Of a stretch of 64,000 bases of DNA, positions 28,757-38,219 are shown one piece after another; position 1 is the first letter of the stretch, and every line of letters begins with the position of its first letter. A program made the translations under genes and the position numbers. The notes beneath the pieces were generated by a model. That model was not told where the DNA came from and did not search any database. It saw only the letters and a program-made list of their open reading frames with translations. Source of the DNA: Cyanobacterium sp. Dongsha4 (GTDB taxonomy: Bacteria > Cyanobacteriota > Cyanobacteriia > Cyanobacteriales > Cyanobacteriaceae); assembly GCF_036345015.1 (NCBI RefSeq), contig NZ_CP084098.1:1873326-1937325 (forward strand). The letters are read 5' to 3'.

Positions 28757-29758
28757 ATGGTTAAGTGGTTTCGTCGTGATTTTATCTCTATTTTGACTTT
28801 AGCTTCTGCAGGTACTTTTTTTACTCCTATGATAAGTAAAGCAATTAATTCTGATGATTTAGAAGCAAAAATTCTTCCTTTATTTACGAATTTACCCGGT
28901 AAGTCAACTATGAAGATAAAAGCAGTAAGCCAAGGTAATTCTATGGATGTTTCTCTTAACAGTGATATTCCTCTTTTTTGTGGTAGTAGTTTCAAAGTTT
29001 TTGTCTTAACAGTATTTTTGCGACAAATGGAGGAAGGAAAGGTTAATTTTGATGAGGAGTTGGTGATAAATGATGATGTGAGAGTGCTTTCTAGCCCAGT
29101 TTTTGGCGGTTTATCGGGTAAAACCACTGCTTTGATTGCCCTAGAGGCGATGATGATGCACAGTGATAATACAGCAACAGATTTGATTATGACTTATGTC
29201 ACTCCTCAAGCGGTGAGAGAATTTATTACCGAAATCGGTTTAACAAATACTTTAATTCCCGATAGCATTAGTGTGATGTTTTCTTATCTTTTAGGGGCGA
29301 AAAATGGTGAGGATTGGGGATGGGAAAAGATAAATCAAGAGATGAATAATCCTAATTTACCCACTAGAAGTATTATGAATCAAGAACAAAGCTCGATCGC
29401 ATCTTCTACTGATTTTGTTAGTTTTTATAGTCGTGCTTTACAAGGAGAGTTTTTTAAACAAGAAGAAACCTTAACGGAATTTAAACGCATATTGAGACTT
29501 CCTGCCGTTTTAGATAAATTTATTCCTTCTGGGGCGATTGGTTATGTTAAAGGGGGAAGCATCGATTTAAAACCCCAATACGCTTTATGTTTGGCAGGGG
29601 GTGTTAATTTTTGTAGGGATACATGGGCTTATTATTCTTTTATGATTAATTGGGAAGATTCTACGGGCAAAAAAACCGCCGATATTTCTAATGACTTTCT
29701 CAATTCTGTTAAAGCTAGTCTGAAAATTATTGAAAATGCAATCTACAATGGAAGATAA
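28757..29758 (+). CDS. Class A beta-lactamase-like serine hydrolase
   Basis: This 333-residue exported protein has the serine hydrolase motifs in order: S77-S-F-K80 (SxxK, nucleophile Ser77), SDN at 136-138, and KGG (in GYVKGG) in place of the usual KTG. The omega-loop glutamate of true class A enzymes is not obvious, so it may be a peptidase or acylase of the wall rather than a lactamase. The N-terminus MVKWFRRDFISILTLASAG looks like a Tat-type signal (RRDF then hydrophobic). I start at ATG 28757, because AGAGG lies 6 nt before it. An MFS gene begins 33 bp downstream, so they may be cotranscribed. Confidence 0.82.
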   Translation: MVKWFRRDFISILTLASAGTFFTPMISKAINSDDLEAKILPLFTNLPGKSTMKIKAVSQGNSMDVSLNSDIPLFCGSSFKVFVLTVFLRQMEEGKVNFDEELVINDDVRVLSSPVFGGLSGKTTALIALEAMMMHSDNTATDLIMTYVTPQAVREFITEIGLTNTLIPDSISVMFSYLLGAKNGEDWGWEKINQEMNNPNLPTRSIMNQEQSSIASSTDFVSFYSRALQGEFFKQEETLTEFKRILRLPAVLDKFIPSGAIGYVKGGSIDLKPQYALCLAGGVNFCRDTWAYYSFMINWEDSTGKKTADISNDFLNSVKASLKIIENAIYNGR

Positions 29759-29791
29759 AGTTTTGTAACAAAATTAACCTTCTTAACTATT

Positions 29792-31162
29792 GTGAGTTTT
29801 ATCAATACCTTTAAAGCCGTTGAAAGAGATAAGTTAGTTAATTTATTTATTCTCTTTTTCTGTGCTTTGTTTTTTTGGATGAGTTTAACTAGCCTAATTC
29901 CCACTCTGCCTTCTTATCTTCAAAATATAGGGGCAACGGTGAAGCAAGTAGGTTACATAATGGGCTGTTTTGCCATTGGTTTACTTTTATCTCGTGTATG
30001 GTTAGGAAAATTAGCAGACGAAGGTTTACAAAAATTTATTAATTATCTTCCTTTTCCTTCTGGGATTAATAATTTTATTCTCCGTTTTTTTCGTCGCTTC
30101 TTGGGGAAATTAGTTGATTATCCTAGTCGTAAGGTTGTAATTATCATTGGTACAATTGTTGCTTTTATTGCACCTTTAGGATATTTATTTTTTGATTCTT
30201 TATCGGAATTAATGATTACTCGTGCTTTTCATGGGGTGAGTATTGCGGCTTTTACTACGGGTTATAGTGCTTTAGTGGTAGATTTATCGCCCCCGAAACA
30301 AAAAGGGGAGTTAATTGGTTATATGAGTTTGGCAGTGCCAATTGGAATGGCCATAGGCCCTGCTATGGGGGGATTTTTAGAGGCTTACACCAGTTATGAG
30401 TTTTTATTTCTCCTTTCGGCAAGTTGCGGTTTAATGGCGTTAATTTTGGCTTGTCAGATTCGAGAGTTAGATTCTCAAGTTGATAAAAATCAAAATATTT
30501 CTGTGTCGGGGGAGGTATTAAGTAAGGAGTCTTTGATTAATCGTGATTTTAAAGAGTTAATTTTTAGTGCGTCTTTTGCTGTACCTGCTTTAGTTTTACT
30601 CTTAATTGGTTGTCTTTTTGGTACTTTAGTCACATTTTTACCCTTATATATCCGAGATTTGGGACTTAACTTTAATGTTGGTTTCTTTTATACTGCGGCT
30701 GCGATCGCATCTTTTGCAGTACGTTTTCTTTCAGGTAGGGCATCGGATAAATATGGTAGAGGTTTATTCATCAGTGGTAGCCTAATCTGCTATATCTTAT
30801 CAATGATTTTCCTCACCTTTGTTCAAGATAATATGATGTTGATTCTTTCGGCAATATTAGAAGGAGTAGGTGCAGGTGTATTAGTTCCCATTACCCTTGC
30901 GTTAATTTCAGATCGTTGCAGTGCGATCGAACGTGGTAAAGTATTCGCAGTGTGTGTTAGTGGTTTTGATGTGGGGGTTGCCCTCGGTGGCCCCGTTTTA
31001 GGTAGCTTAATTCTTGATTTTGGCTATCGTGTACTCTTTGGTGTGACAGCATTAATGGCGATCGCAGCTTTGTTAATTTTTATCGGTTTTAGTAACAAAA
31101 ATATAGCCAACTCATGGAAATTTGCATGGGGTATAAGTAATGATTTATATGCAGTAAAATAA
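29792..31162 (+). CDS. MFS transporter (drug efflux-like)
   Basis: This 456-residue protein has about twelve helices in two halves. The MFS motifs VWLGKLADE (loop 2-3) and FLSGRASDKYGRG (loop 8-9) are present, and AFTTGYSALVVDLSPPKQKGELIGY is typical of motif D/C in drug exporters. An insert of about 40 residues follows the first loop motif (residues about 75-110), longer than in most family members. It starts with GTG, 33 bp after the serine hydrolase gene, so operon expression is likely. Substrate unknown. Confidence 0.88.
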   Translation: MSFINTFKAVERDKLVNLFILFFCALFFWMSLTSLIPTLPSYLQNIGATVKQVGYIMGCFAIGLLLSRVWLGKLADEGLQKFINYLPFPSGINNFILRFFRRFLGKLVDYPSRKVVIIIGTIVAFIAPLGYLFFDSLSELMITRAFHGVSIAAFTTGYSALVVDLSPPKQKGELIGYMSLAVPIGMAIGPAMGGFLEAYTSYEFLFLLSASCGLMALILACQIRELDSQVDKNQNISVSGEVLSKESLINRDFKELIFSASFAVPALVLLLIGCLFGTLVTFLPLYIRDLGLNFNVGFFYTAAAIASFAVRFLSGRASDKYGRGLFISGSLICYILSMIFLTFVQDNMMLILSAILEGVGAGVLVPITLALISDRCSAIERGKVFAVCVSGFDVGVALGGPVLGSLILDFGYRVLFGVTALMAIAALLIFIGFSNKNIANSWKFAWGISNDLYAVK

Positions 31163-31257
31163 TTAATTTTTTATTGAAGTTTCTTAATAAAAGTAAGAAA
31201 AAAAAGGAATAGGAAAAATAAAATTAAGATCTTGATTTATATGTTGTAAAAGATGTC

Positions 31258-31893
31258 ATGGAAAATCAAATTAACTTAGATAATATTGAGGCGATAATCT
31301 TTGATTTGGGTGGGGTAATTATAGATGTAGAAATGGAAAGCCCTTATCAAAGACTGTTAAAAATTAGTCCCCGAAATGATCAAGAATTACTATCTGAATT
31401 AAAACAAATAGCCTACGAATACGAAATAGGAAAAATAGAAGATGTCACCTTTTTATCTGCTATCAAAAAAATAGCACAAATTGATTTAGATTTAGTAGAA
31501 ATAGAAAATATTTGGAATCAAATGCTCAACCATGTTCCTGCATATATGGGAGAATTACTAGCTAAAATTAAACTAGAAAAAAGAACATTTATCCTAAGTA
31601 ACACTAATCCCATTCATATTCGAGAAGTAAAAAAAAGATTTGCCCAAAGTGTAAAGGAATATACTTTTGAATCCTTGTTTGAGAAAATATATTATTCCCA
31701 TGAAATAAGTTTACATAAACCTGACCAAGCAATTTATGATTATGTTGTCAAAACCTCAAAACTTAATCCCCTTCGTACCCTATTTATCGATGATAATTAT
31801 CGTAATGTGATCGAAGCAAAGAAATACGGTTTACAAACAATACATATGAATCCTGTAATGAATTTAGATAAAATTTTTCCCTTCCATAAATAA
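31258..31893 (+). CDS. HAD-superfamily hydrolase (YihX-like)
   Basis: This 211-residue cytosolic HAD phosphatase has motif I as FDLGGVI (about residues 15-21), motif II in ILSNTN, motif III Lys in HKPDQAIYDYV, and motif IV in LFIDDNYRNV. The FDLG form, with Gly instead of the second Asp, is found in the YihX/epoxide-hydrolase-like subgroup. Likely substrate is a sugar phosphate or other small phosphate ester, not determinable here. ATG at 31258; preceding DNA is AT-rich without a good Shine-Dalgarno. Confidence 0.85.
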   Translation: MENQINLDNIEAIIFDLGGVIIDVEMESPYQRLLKISPRNDQELLSELKQIAYEYEIGKIEDVTFLSAIKKIAQIDLDLVEIENIWNQMLNHVPAYMGELLAKIKLEKRTFILSNTNPIHIREVKKRFAQSVKEYTFESLFEKIYYSHEISLHKPDQAIYDYVVKTSKLNPLRTLFIDDNYRNVIEAKKYGLQTIHMNPVMNLDKIFPFHK

Positions 31894-31941
31894 TTTGCTA
31901 ATATCTACTATTAAAATCTCACATTTTCCAATCATTCAAAG

Positions 31942-32418
31942 ATGAGTATATCGAGCTTGTTCCAATTTTTAATCGGTTTTTTCCTCGGAATAATTCTTTT
32001 CACGGCAGGAATTGCAGGGGGGGCATATTTTTTCCTAACCCAAGTCTCAAGTAATCCCCCTAAACCGAATTTCTCAGAAGAAAAGTCATCCGTAGAAGAA
32101 ACCCCACAATCTGAATCTGCCAATCAAACAGAAACAACAACAGCAACGGAAGAAACAGTTAAACAGACACAAGAAACCACAACCAATGAAACAGAGGATT
32201 TACCAGAAGGAGCATATAGGGGTAAAGTTATATGGTCAACTGGTTTAAGTTTAAGAGCAGAACCCGGAATCGATTCAGAAAGAATAGGAGGAGTGGGTTA
32301 TAACTGGGAAATTATCATTCTTGGAACAAGTGACGATGGCGGTTGGCAAAAAATTCGTATTCCTAGCAGTGGGCAAGAAGGTTGGGTTAAAGCAGGTAAT
32401 ATCGAAAAAATAGATTAG
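31942..32418 (+). CDS. Membrane-anchored SH3-domain protein
   Basis: This 158-residue protein has one N-terminal transmembrane helix (about residues 6-33, LIGFFLGIILFTAGIAGG), a Thr/Glu/Gln-rich linker (about 40-92) and a bacterial SH3 (SH3b) domain at the C-terminus (about 95-158, GLSLRAEPG and GWQKIRI...GWVKAGNI). Such proteins usually bind peptidoglycan on the outside of the inner membrane, so an envelope role is inferred. It lies 48 bp after the HAD gene on the same strand. Confidence 0.82.
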   Translation: MSISSLFQFLIGFFLGIILFTAGIAGGAYFFLTQVSSNPPKPNFSEEKSSVEETPQSESANQTETTTATEETVKQTQETTTNETEDLPEGAYRGKVIWSTGLSLRAEPGIDSERIGGVGYNWEIIILGTSDDGGWQKIRIPSSGQEGWVKAGNIEKID

Positions 32419-32897
32419 ACTTTTTCAAAAAATCAGGAAATAAGTTTAATATTGACGTTTTCTTAAATTGTGGGAACATAAAAGACATCAAATTAATCTA
32501 GGAAAAATAATTGTATTTAATTATTGATGTTATTACAGATTTGTTTAATGATTATCTTACTATTAATATCTTTTAATTAAATAAATGTATTCTAAATTAC
32601 ACTTTTCTAGGTAAAGGAAATTTTTTGATATAAAAATCTAAAATTGGAATAATATAACAATATCTATATTTTTCATGGTAAAGTCTATTTTACTGTAAAA
32701 CTATAGTTATCACCTTGTTTTTTCTCGAAAATGCAATTCTTAGTTAAATTTCATTGAAGATTTTTTTCTTAGGAATATAAATTATTGAGCAAAATTTTCC
32801 AAAACATATTATCATTACCACTATGATAAAATCCTAGTTTTATTACTGATAAAATTTAGAATTGATCATCATACTATAATGAGGAGTCCTACCAGTT
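32419..32897. other. 479 bp AT-rich gap before the STAS gene
   Basis: There is no open frame with a ribosome binding site, tRNA or copy of the composite repeat. TATAAT at about 32874-32879 lies only 18 bp before the STAS start codon, without a good -35, so it is more likely chance than promoter. A long leader or a small RNA is possible in this space, but I see no convincing terminator or hairpin. Confidence 0.4.
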
Positions 32898-33230
32898 ATG
32901 AATAATCAACAAATTTGTACACCACAAGGAATAATTGACCACAACAATGAAAGTCAATTTCAAGAACAGTTATTAAGATTTATCGACAACACAAAGGAAA
33001 AGGATGTTGTTGTTGATTTTAAAGGTGTTGAGTTTGTTGATTCTAGTGGTTTGATTGCTCTGGTGCGTGTTTATCAAGAAGCAAAAAAACAGGAGAAAAA
33101 CTTATATCTTTTCAATGTTTCTCCTTCGGTGAAGATGATATTTGAAATTAGCCGTTTAGATAAGGTTATCGGCATAAGAGACAAGGATTATAGGCAACAA
33201 CTACGCAGTGAAGATTCGATCGCAGCTTAA
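32898..33230 (+). CDS. STAS-domain anti-sigma factor antagonist-like protein
   Basis: This 110-residue single-domain STAS protein contains VVVDFKGVEFVDSSGLIALV (about residues 37-56), where Ser49 or Ser50 is the usual phosphorylation site of SpoIIAA/RsbV-type antagonists. Partners would be an anti-sigma kinase and a PP2C phosphatase, neither of which is nearby. GAGGAGTCC before the ATG is a good Shine-Dalgarno. Cyanobacteria have several such proteins in stress or motility switches; which one this is cannot be told. Confidence 0.88.
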   Translation: MNNQQICTPQGIIDHNNESQFQEQLLRFIDNTKEKDVVVDFKGVEFVDSSGLIALVRVYQEAKKQEKNLYLFNVSPSVKMIFEISRLDKVIGIRDKDYRQQLRSEDSIAA

Positions 33231-33261
33231 AATAAAAGTGTTTTAATAAATGAAGAGGTGA

Positions 33262-33330
33262 CAAGGGGGAAAGCCCCCCTGTTTAGCGTTCAGCTATCAG
33301 CATTCAACCAATTATTATCTATTTTTTGTT
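33262..33330 (-). terminator. Compact GC hairpin between convergent genes
   Basis: GGGGG (33265-33269) and CCCCC (33275-33279) form a tight hairpin between the STAS gene (+) and hemL (-). Downstream T-runs are poor on both strands, so termination is only likely. The following TTCAGCTATCAGCATTCAACC resembles other noncoding spacers in this window. Confidence 0.35.
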
Positions 33331-33374
33331 TTTAATTGTCAACCTCTCTAATGTTCTTATTTACCTTTATTTAG

Positions 33375-34682
33375 TTAGGCAGGAATTCCTTTCAACACTT
33401 CTTCAGCCATTGCTAAAGTTTGGTTTATATCCTCTTCAGTGTGAGCAATAGAAGTAAATCCAGCTTCAAACTGAGAAGGTGCTAAATATACTCCTCTCTC
33501 AAGCATTCCTCTATGAAAACGGGCGAATTTACTGGTGTCAGCTTTTTTCGCATCATCATAATTATGAACTTCTTCACCAGTGAAAAACATCCCAAACATA
33601 CCACTAATATTACCACCAGTAACCTTATGACCTGTGTTTTTAGCAATAGTTAATAAACCACTTATAAGTTTATGGGTAATTTCTTCCAAATATTCATAAG
33701 TGCCGGGTTTTTGTAGTAGCTCAAGGGTTTTAATTCCCGCCGTCATAGCCAAAGGATTACCAGACAAAGTACCAGCTTGATACATGGGGCCAGAAGGAGC
33801 AACCATTGCCATGATTTCCTTTTTACCACCATAAGCACCCACTGGTAAACCACCGCCAATAACTTTACCTAAAGTTGTTAAATCAGGAGTGATACCGAAT
33901 TTAGCTTGAGCGCCACCATAAGAAATACGGAAACCAGTCATTACCTCATCAAATACCAATAAAGCACCATTTTGCTCAGTAATTAATCTTAAACCTTCTA
34001 AGAAACCAGCATCAGGAACAATAAAACCAGAATTGCCCACTACAGGCTCAAGAATAACCCCTGCAATTTCATCAGGATTATCGGCAAATAATTTTTTCAC
34101 CGCTTCTAAATCGTTATAAGGTGCAGTCAAAGTGTCGGATGTAACGCTTTTAGGTACTCCGGGAGAATCTGGCAATCCGAGGGTGGCAACTCCAGAACCG
34201 GCTTGAACTAAAAACATATCACCATGGCCATGATAACAACCCTCAAACTTGATGATTTTGTTTCTACCTGTATAGGCTCTCATCAATCTTAAAACAGAAA
34301 TACAGGCTTCTGTACCAGAGTTGACAAAACGCACCATTTCAATACTTGGTACTGCATCAATCACCATTTCGGCGAGGATATTTTCTAAATAACAAGGTGC
34401 GCCAAAACTTGTACCTTTTTCCAAAGCCTCACTTAAAGATTTGATGACTTCAGGATGAGCATGACCACAAATTGCAGGCCCCCAAGTCCCAACATAGTCA
34501 ATATATTTATTTTCATCCACATCCCAAATATATGCACCTTTTACACGGTCAAAAACAATAGGTTGTCCACCGACAGATTTAAAGGCTCTTACAGGGGAAT
34601 TAACTCCTCCAGGCATTAATTTTTGGGCGGCGGCAAAGATTTCGTCGGATTTAGTAGTTTTAAATGATACTGTATTTACCAA
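33375..34682 (-). CDS. hemL: Glutamate-1-semialdehyde 2,1-aminomutase
   Basis: This 435-residue PLP enzyme makes 5-aminolevulinate from glutamate-1-semialdehyde, feeding heme, chlorophyll and bilin synthesis. Motifs include [18 protein letters not shown] at the N-terminus, the PLP phosphate site [15 protein letters not shown], and the PLP lysine in [16 protein letters not shown] (about residue 273). Length is normal. It ends with ATG at 34682, close to AGGGAGATTATTTTGGTAA on the minus strand, giving an acceptable Shine-Dalgarno. Confidence 0.96.
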   Translation of the reverse strand: MVNTVSFKTTKSDEIFAAAQKLMPGGVNSPVRAFKSVGGQPIVFDRVKGAYIWDVDENKYIDYVGTWGPAICGHAHPEVIKSLSEALEKGTSFGAPCYLENILAEMVIDAVPSIEMVRFVNSGTEACISVLRLMRAYTGRNKIIKFEGCYHGHGDMFLVQAGSGVATLGLPDSPGVPKSVTSDTLTAPYNDLEAVKKLFADNPDEIAGVILEPVVGNSGFIVPDAGFLEGLRLITEQNGALLVFDEVMTGFRISYGGAQAKFGITPDLTTLGKVIGGGLPVGAYGGKKEIMAMVAPSGPMYQAGTLSGNPLAMTAGIKTLELLQKPGTYEYLEEITHKLISGLLTIAKNTGHKVTGGNISGMFGMFFTGEEVHNYDDAKKADTSKFARFHRGMLERGVYLAPSQFEAGFTSIAHTEEDINQTLAMAEEVLKGIPA

Positions 34683-34764
34683 AATAATCTCCCTTATTTC
34701 TTTTTTTGGTTATTTATTTATAATCTCTATATTTTACTGACATATGAGCTTTACTGCTAAATCT

Positions 34765-34942
34765 ACTTCATTTCGAGGAAGGTATCAGAGTGTTAGGGAT
34801 TGGGAGGAAGTGGGGTTTTTGGGAGAAACGGGTTAGGTATTAGGAGTTAAGAGTTAGAAGTTATTAATTATCAACCATTTACCTTTGCCCTTTGACCTTT
34901 TCTCCATCACTCATAAATGAAAATTTATCCTGAGTTCAGGTG
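34765..34942 (+). repeat. Composite repeat copy with right-type end
   Basis: The 363 bp gap between hemL and the FAD/Rieske gene holds GGTATTAGGAGTTAAGAGTTAG units, TTATTAATTATCAACCATTT, TTTGCCCTTTGACC and the right-type end TTATCCTGAGTTCAGG near 34923-34941. A left end is not evident. The remaining bases are AT-rich and without a gene. Confidence 0.7.
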
Positions 34943-35045
34943 ATTGAAGATAAGACTTGTCGTTCAGGCTCTATAAATTCGTGCTAACTTATGTTAAGTA
35001 TTATTAAAATCATTAAAATTGCCATAATCTTATCCTAATTGTTGC

Positions 35046-36965
35046 ATGAATAATATATCCCGTCGCAGTTTGCTAAAATTATCCGCTATTAGTGGCATTG
35101 TTGGTTTTCTCGGCTATTCCCGTGTTGTTAAGCCTCAGCCGACAATTCATAAATGGGATACTTTAGAATTACCTCGTTTTTTAAGTAAGCCAAAGAAAGT
35201 GGTAGTTATTGGCGGTGGTTTAGCAGGATTGGCTTCTGCCTACGAGTTAAGTAGTCGGGGTTTTGAAGTTACTTTATTGGAAAAATCTCCCCAGTTAGGC
35301 GGTAAAATTGCTAGTTGGGACATTCAAGTAGGAAATGATAGTTTTAGGATGGAACATGGTTTTCATGGCTTTTTTCCTCAATACTATAACCTTAAAAGCA
35401 TTGTAAAAGAAGTTGCGATCGAATCTAATTTTCAATCGTTAGAATATTATTCGGTGGTGTTTAAAGGAGATAAATATAAACCTGAAAATTTTCGCCCGTC
35501 TCATTCCTCTTTTCCTTGGAATATCGTTGATTTAGCTATTTCTTCTCGCAATTCTCTTCATTGGGGCATTAATTTAACAAATCCTGCCCATTGGCGAGTT
35601 TTTCACGCTATTACGGCCTTTAAAATTCCTGATAGCTATTATGACCTAGACAATATTTCTGTGGCAGACTGGGCGGCGAAAGGTATTCCCCAAGGCTTAT
35701 TTGACTTGTACTTTCTCCCCTTTGCAAAATCCTCTCTAAATGCTCCCGATATTCTTAGTACAGGAGAACTAATGCAGTTTTTTCATTTTTACTTTTTCGG
35801 GAATCCTGAAGGGTTGGCTTTTAACGGCACAGTGGATGACATGGGCAGAAGTCTAGTTGAACCCATTGTTGATCGCATCGTTGATAATCAAGGTAAAATC
35901 ATCACTGAAGCTAATATTAGTAAAATCAATTGCAATTCTGGGAAAATTACTTCTATTGAATATTATCAAGGGGATGAGGAAAACAATGTACCTTTTTGGG
36001 TAGATCTCAACCCCCTCTTAAAAGATGAACACTATAGCTATTATGGAGGAGGCGATCGCCTCTTTGCTGTAGTTAAAGATACCGATGAAGCCTTTTCTTT
36101 AAGCTGTACTCATCAAGGTTGTATTGTTAATAAGCAAGAAGACGGAAAATTTGTTTGTCCTTGTCATGGTGCAGTATATGATCAACAAGGTAAAGTGTTA
36201 AATCCTCCTGCAAAACGTAATTTAAAAACTTATAAGGTAATCGAAAGAGGAGAGAATCAAGTCAAATTAGTTGCAAATCAGAAAACCGCTAGTAAACCAA
36301 AAACCATTGAAGCGGATTATTTTGTTTTTGCTACTGATGTGGTAGGAACAAAACACCTATTTAATCTCATAGAAGGTGACACAAAAAGTTATCCCGAAAC
36401 TAAAGCACAAATAGAAAGTTTAGCATTAGCTGACCCCTTTGCCGTTGGGCGTTTTTGGTTAGATAAAGATTTTGAGTGGCAACACAGCAATTTTGCCTCC
36501 TTATCAGGCTATCGTCTCACTGATAGTATTACTCTTTATCATCGCATTCAAAATGAATATAAAGCATGGGCGGAAAAAACGGGAGGTAGTGTGGTAGAGT
36601 TACACGCCTATTGTTATAAAGAAAAAGAATTTCCTACCCAAGAAGCTATTTTAAATACCTTTAGAGAAGAATTGATTGAGATTGTGCCAGAATTAGCCGA
36701 TGCGAACATTTTACATCAGCAATTAGTCAACCAAAAGAACTTTTCTGGTTATCCCCCCAATAGCTTTAAAATGCGTCCTTCTACCGAGTCTCAAATCAGT
36801 AATTTAATGTTTGCAGGAGATTGGGTCAAAATGCCTTTTCCCTGTGGTTTAATGGAGAGAGCAATTAGTAGTGGTTTGTTGTCTGCTAATGCTATTCTTT
36901 ATCGAGAGGGTTTACAACGACGAGATTTATTATCTGTTAATCCGTCTGGTTTATTTAGTATTTAA
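35046..36965 (+). CDS. Tat-exported FAD/Rieske carotenoid desaturase-like oxidoreductase (CruE/CrtU type)
   Basis: This 639-residue protein combines three parts. The N-terminus (SRRSLLKLSAISG, residues 5-17) is a twin-arginine signal. An FAD-binding amine-oxidase/desaturase fold follows, with VVVIGGGLAGLASAYELSSRG (52-72) and GGKIASWD, ending in MFAGDWVKMPFPCGLMERAISSG. A Rieske [2Fe-2S] domain is inserted at about 325-410, with CTHQGC (354-359) and CPCHG (371-375) giving two Cys and two His ligands plus the disulfide pair. This layout resembles the carotene desaturase/methyltransferases CruE and CrtU that make aromatic carotenoid end groups such as synechoxanthin. Assignment is by layout, so the substrate remains inferred. 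No other carotenoid gene is adjacent. Confidence 0.68.
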   Translation: MNNISRRSLLKLSAISGIVGFLGYSRVVKPQPTIHKWDTLELPRFLSKPKKVVVIGGGLAGLASAYELSSRGFEVTLLEKSPQLGGKIASWDIQVGNDSFRMEHGFHGFFPQYYNLKSIVKEVAIESNFQSLEYYSVVFKGDKYKPENFRPSHSSFPWNIVDLAISSRNSLHWGINLTNPAHWRVFHAITAFKIPDSYYDLDNISVADWAAKGIPQGLFDLYFLPFAKSSLNAPDILSTGELMQFFHFYFFGNPEGLAFNGTVDDMGRSLVEPIVDRIVDNQGKIITEANISKINCNSGKITSIEYYQGDEENNVPFWVDLNPLLKDEHYSYYGGGDRLFAVVKDTDEAFSLSCTHQGCIVNKQEDGKFVCPCHGAVYDQQGKVLNPPAKRNLKTYKVIERGENQVKLVANQKTASKPKTIEADYFVFATDVVGTKHLFNLIEGDTKSYPETKAQIESLALADPFAVGRFWLDKDFEWQHSNFASLSGYRLTDSITLYHRIQNEYKAWAEKTGGSVVELHAYCYKEKEFPTQEAILNTFREELIEIVPELADANILHQQLVNQKNFSGYPPNSFKMRPSTESQISNLMFAGDWVKMPFPCGLMERAISSGLLSANAILYREGLQRRDLLSVNPSGLFSI

Positions 36966-37018
36966 CTTGAATTCCCTTGAATTCGATGTAAAATTTTCGG
37001 TTAAGGTCAGAAAAAGGA

Positions 37019-37051
37019 GAAACCCCTCTGTGTCTCCCCTTAAAAGGGGAG
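37019..37051 (+). repeat. Palindromic intergenic repeat, perfect copy
   Basis: AACCCCTCTGTGTCTCCCC leads into CTCCCCTTAAAAGGGGAG (37034-37051), a perfect 18-base palindrome able to form an 8 bp stem. Related copies are at about 2066-2098 and 22274-22312 (both inverted), 24115-24140 (inverted, degenerate), 59305-59335 and 63046-63076. This one lies between the convergent FAD/Rieske gene and the 344-residue protein gene. Confidence 0.7.
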
Positions 37052-37094
37052 AAAGGGAACAGGGAACAATGTTTATTTTGTCACTCCGAACCCA

Positions 37095-38129
37095 TTACTC
37101 ATCTGTCATAATACGCAAACGAATCATTTTTTCTCCCTCATCATCAAGACGTAACTCGATGACTTCACTGGTTAATTTTTCCAGACAACTAAGAAGCGAT
37201 CGCAAACTTGGGGTACTACTTCCTGTTTCCACATAAAGACGATCAGCTATACTACCTAATTTTTTCCAGAGAGTGTAGAGTTTACCCACATTCTGCTCTA
37301 AATTGGTTGCTTGTTTAACTAAATCCGCCGTCAAACTTAAGCAATCTAATCTCAGGGCTTCTTGTAAAGCAGACTCAACATCTACCGCAGAATCTCTCAG
37401 GGTTTCTACTTGGGCGGCAGAATCGAGGTATTTACTCAAACTTTTCGCCGTTGAAGTCATCTGTTTAACTGTGTCCACATCAGGATTGCTTTCAATTTCT
37501 TTTTGAATTTCGCTAATTTGTTCTTCTGGTAGTTTTTCTAATTCTTTGACTAAAGGTGCTAAGTGACGGGGGGGTAATGAACCATCAACGGCTTTCTCTT
37601 TAACACTTTCGGGAATTAAATCTGAGTTCATCGCTGTATATTCATCCGTCAACTGTTTTACTTCTCGACGGGTAATGCGATCGCCTTTTTGTGCCGCTTC
37701 GCTGACTAATTTTTGTATTTCAGGTTCTGCTTTAGCGGTTTCTACAAATGCCCGTTTACTGAAATTATTAATAGCGGTGGGTTCTAAATTTCCTTCTTCT
37801 AAGAGAGTATCTGCACTATTGGCAAGTTGAATTAAAGCATAGGCTTGACTTTTGGTAATTTCCCTATTTTTTAGCCAATTTAAAAAACCTGTACCTCTGC
37901 CTTCTCCGCCGACTTTTTCCCGATCTCGAACAGCCCTTAAGATTCTACCACGCCAAATATCCGTCTGTAAATCGAAGCGATCGCACACTTTCCAAACATC
38001 ATCAACTTTTTGCAGAAAATCCTCCTCCGCAATTTGATCATCTTCTGGATCGGGTAAGTTAAACTCTAAATCAGCAGGGATGGTAAGAGCTTCTGCAATT
38101 TCAACAGGAGAGGGAACAGTTTCCACCAT
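37095..38129 (-). CDS. Conserved-type cyanobacterial protein, unknown function
   Basis: This is a 344-residue acidic soluble protein. Residues 40-115 (WRGRILRAVRDREKVGGEGRGTG, then REITKSQAYALIQLAN) have a helix-turn-helix look, reminiscent of ParB/KorB-type DNA-binding segments but without a ParB N-terminal motif. Residues 120-300 are predicted alpha-helical with coiled-coil tendency (EKLPEEQISEIQKEIE). The C-terminal 40 residues probably form beta strands. No signal or membrane segment. I do not recognise a named family; DNA binding is a suggestion only. It probably has its own promoter; the upstream gap carries a composite repeat. Confidence 0.6.
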   Translation of the reverse strand: MVETVPSPVEIAEALTIPADLEFNLPDPEDDQIAEEDFLQKVDDVWKVCDRFDLQTDIWRGRILRAVRDREKVGGEGRGTGFLNWLKNREITKSQAYALIQLANSADTLLEEGNLEPTAINNFSKRAFVETAKAEPEIQKLVSEAAQKGDRITRREVKQLTDEYTAMNSDLIPESVKEKAVDGSLPPRHLAPLVKELEKLPEEQISEIQKEIESNPDVDTVKQMTSTAKSLSKYLDSAAQVETLRDSAVDVESALQEALRLDCLSLTADLVKQATNLEQNVGKLYTLWKKLGSIADRLYVETGSSTPSLRSLLSCLEKLTSEVIELRLDDEGEKMIRLRIMTDE

Positions 38130-38219
38130 ATATATTTATTTTATTGATGATTGTTAGAAAATGTTTACAGGTTTTCTTATTGTCTATCTTTACATCCAAT
38201 CTTGTCAATAGATAATTTT

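Noticed and set aside
28757-29758. An acquired antibiotic-resistance beta-lactamase.
   Set aside because: The KTG motif is KGG, the omega-loop glutamate is not apparent, and the gene has normal composition and no resistance or integron context. A wall-related hydrolase is more likely.
37303-37506. Open frames opposite the 344-residue protein, and similar ones opposite smc, the RND pump, ugd and asnS.
   Set aside because: They are shadows of well-supported genes, with no ribosome binding site or recognisable domain.
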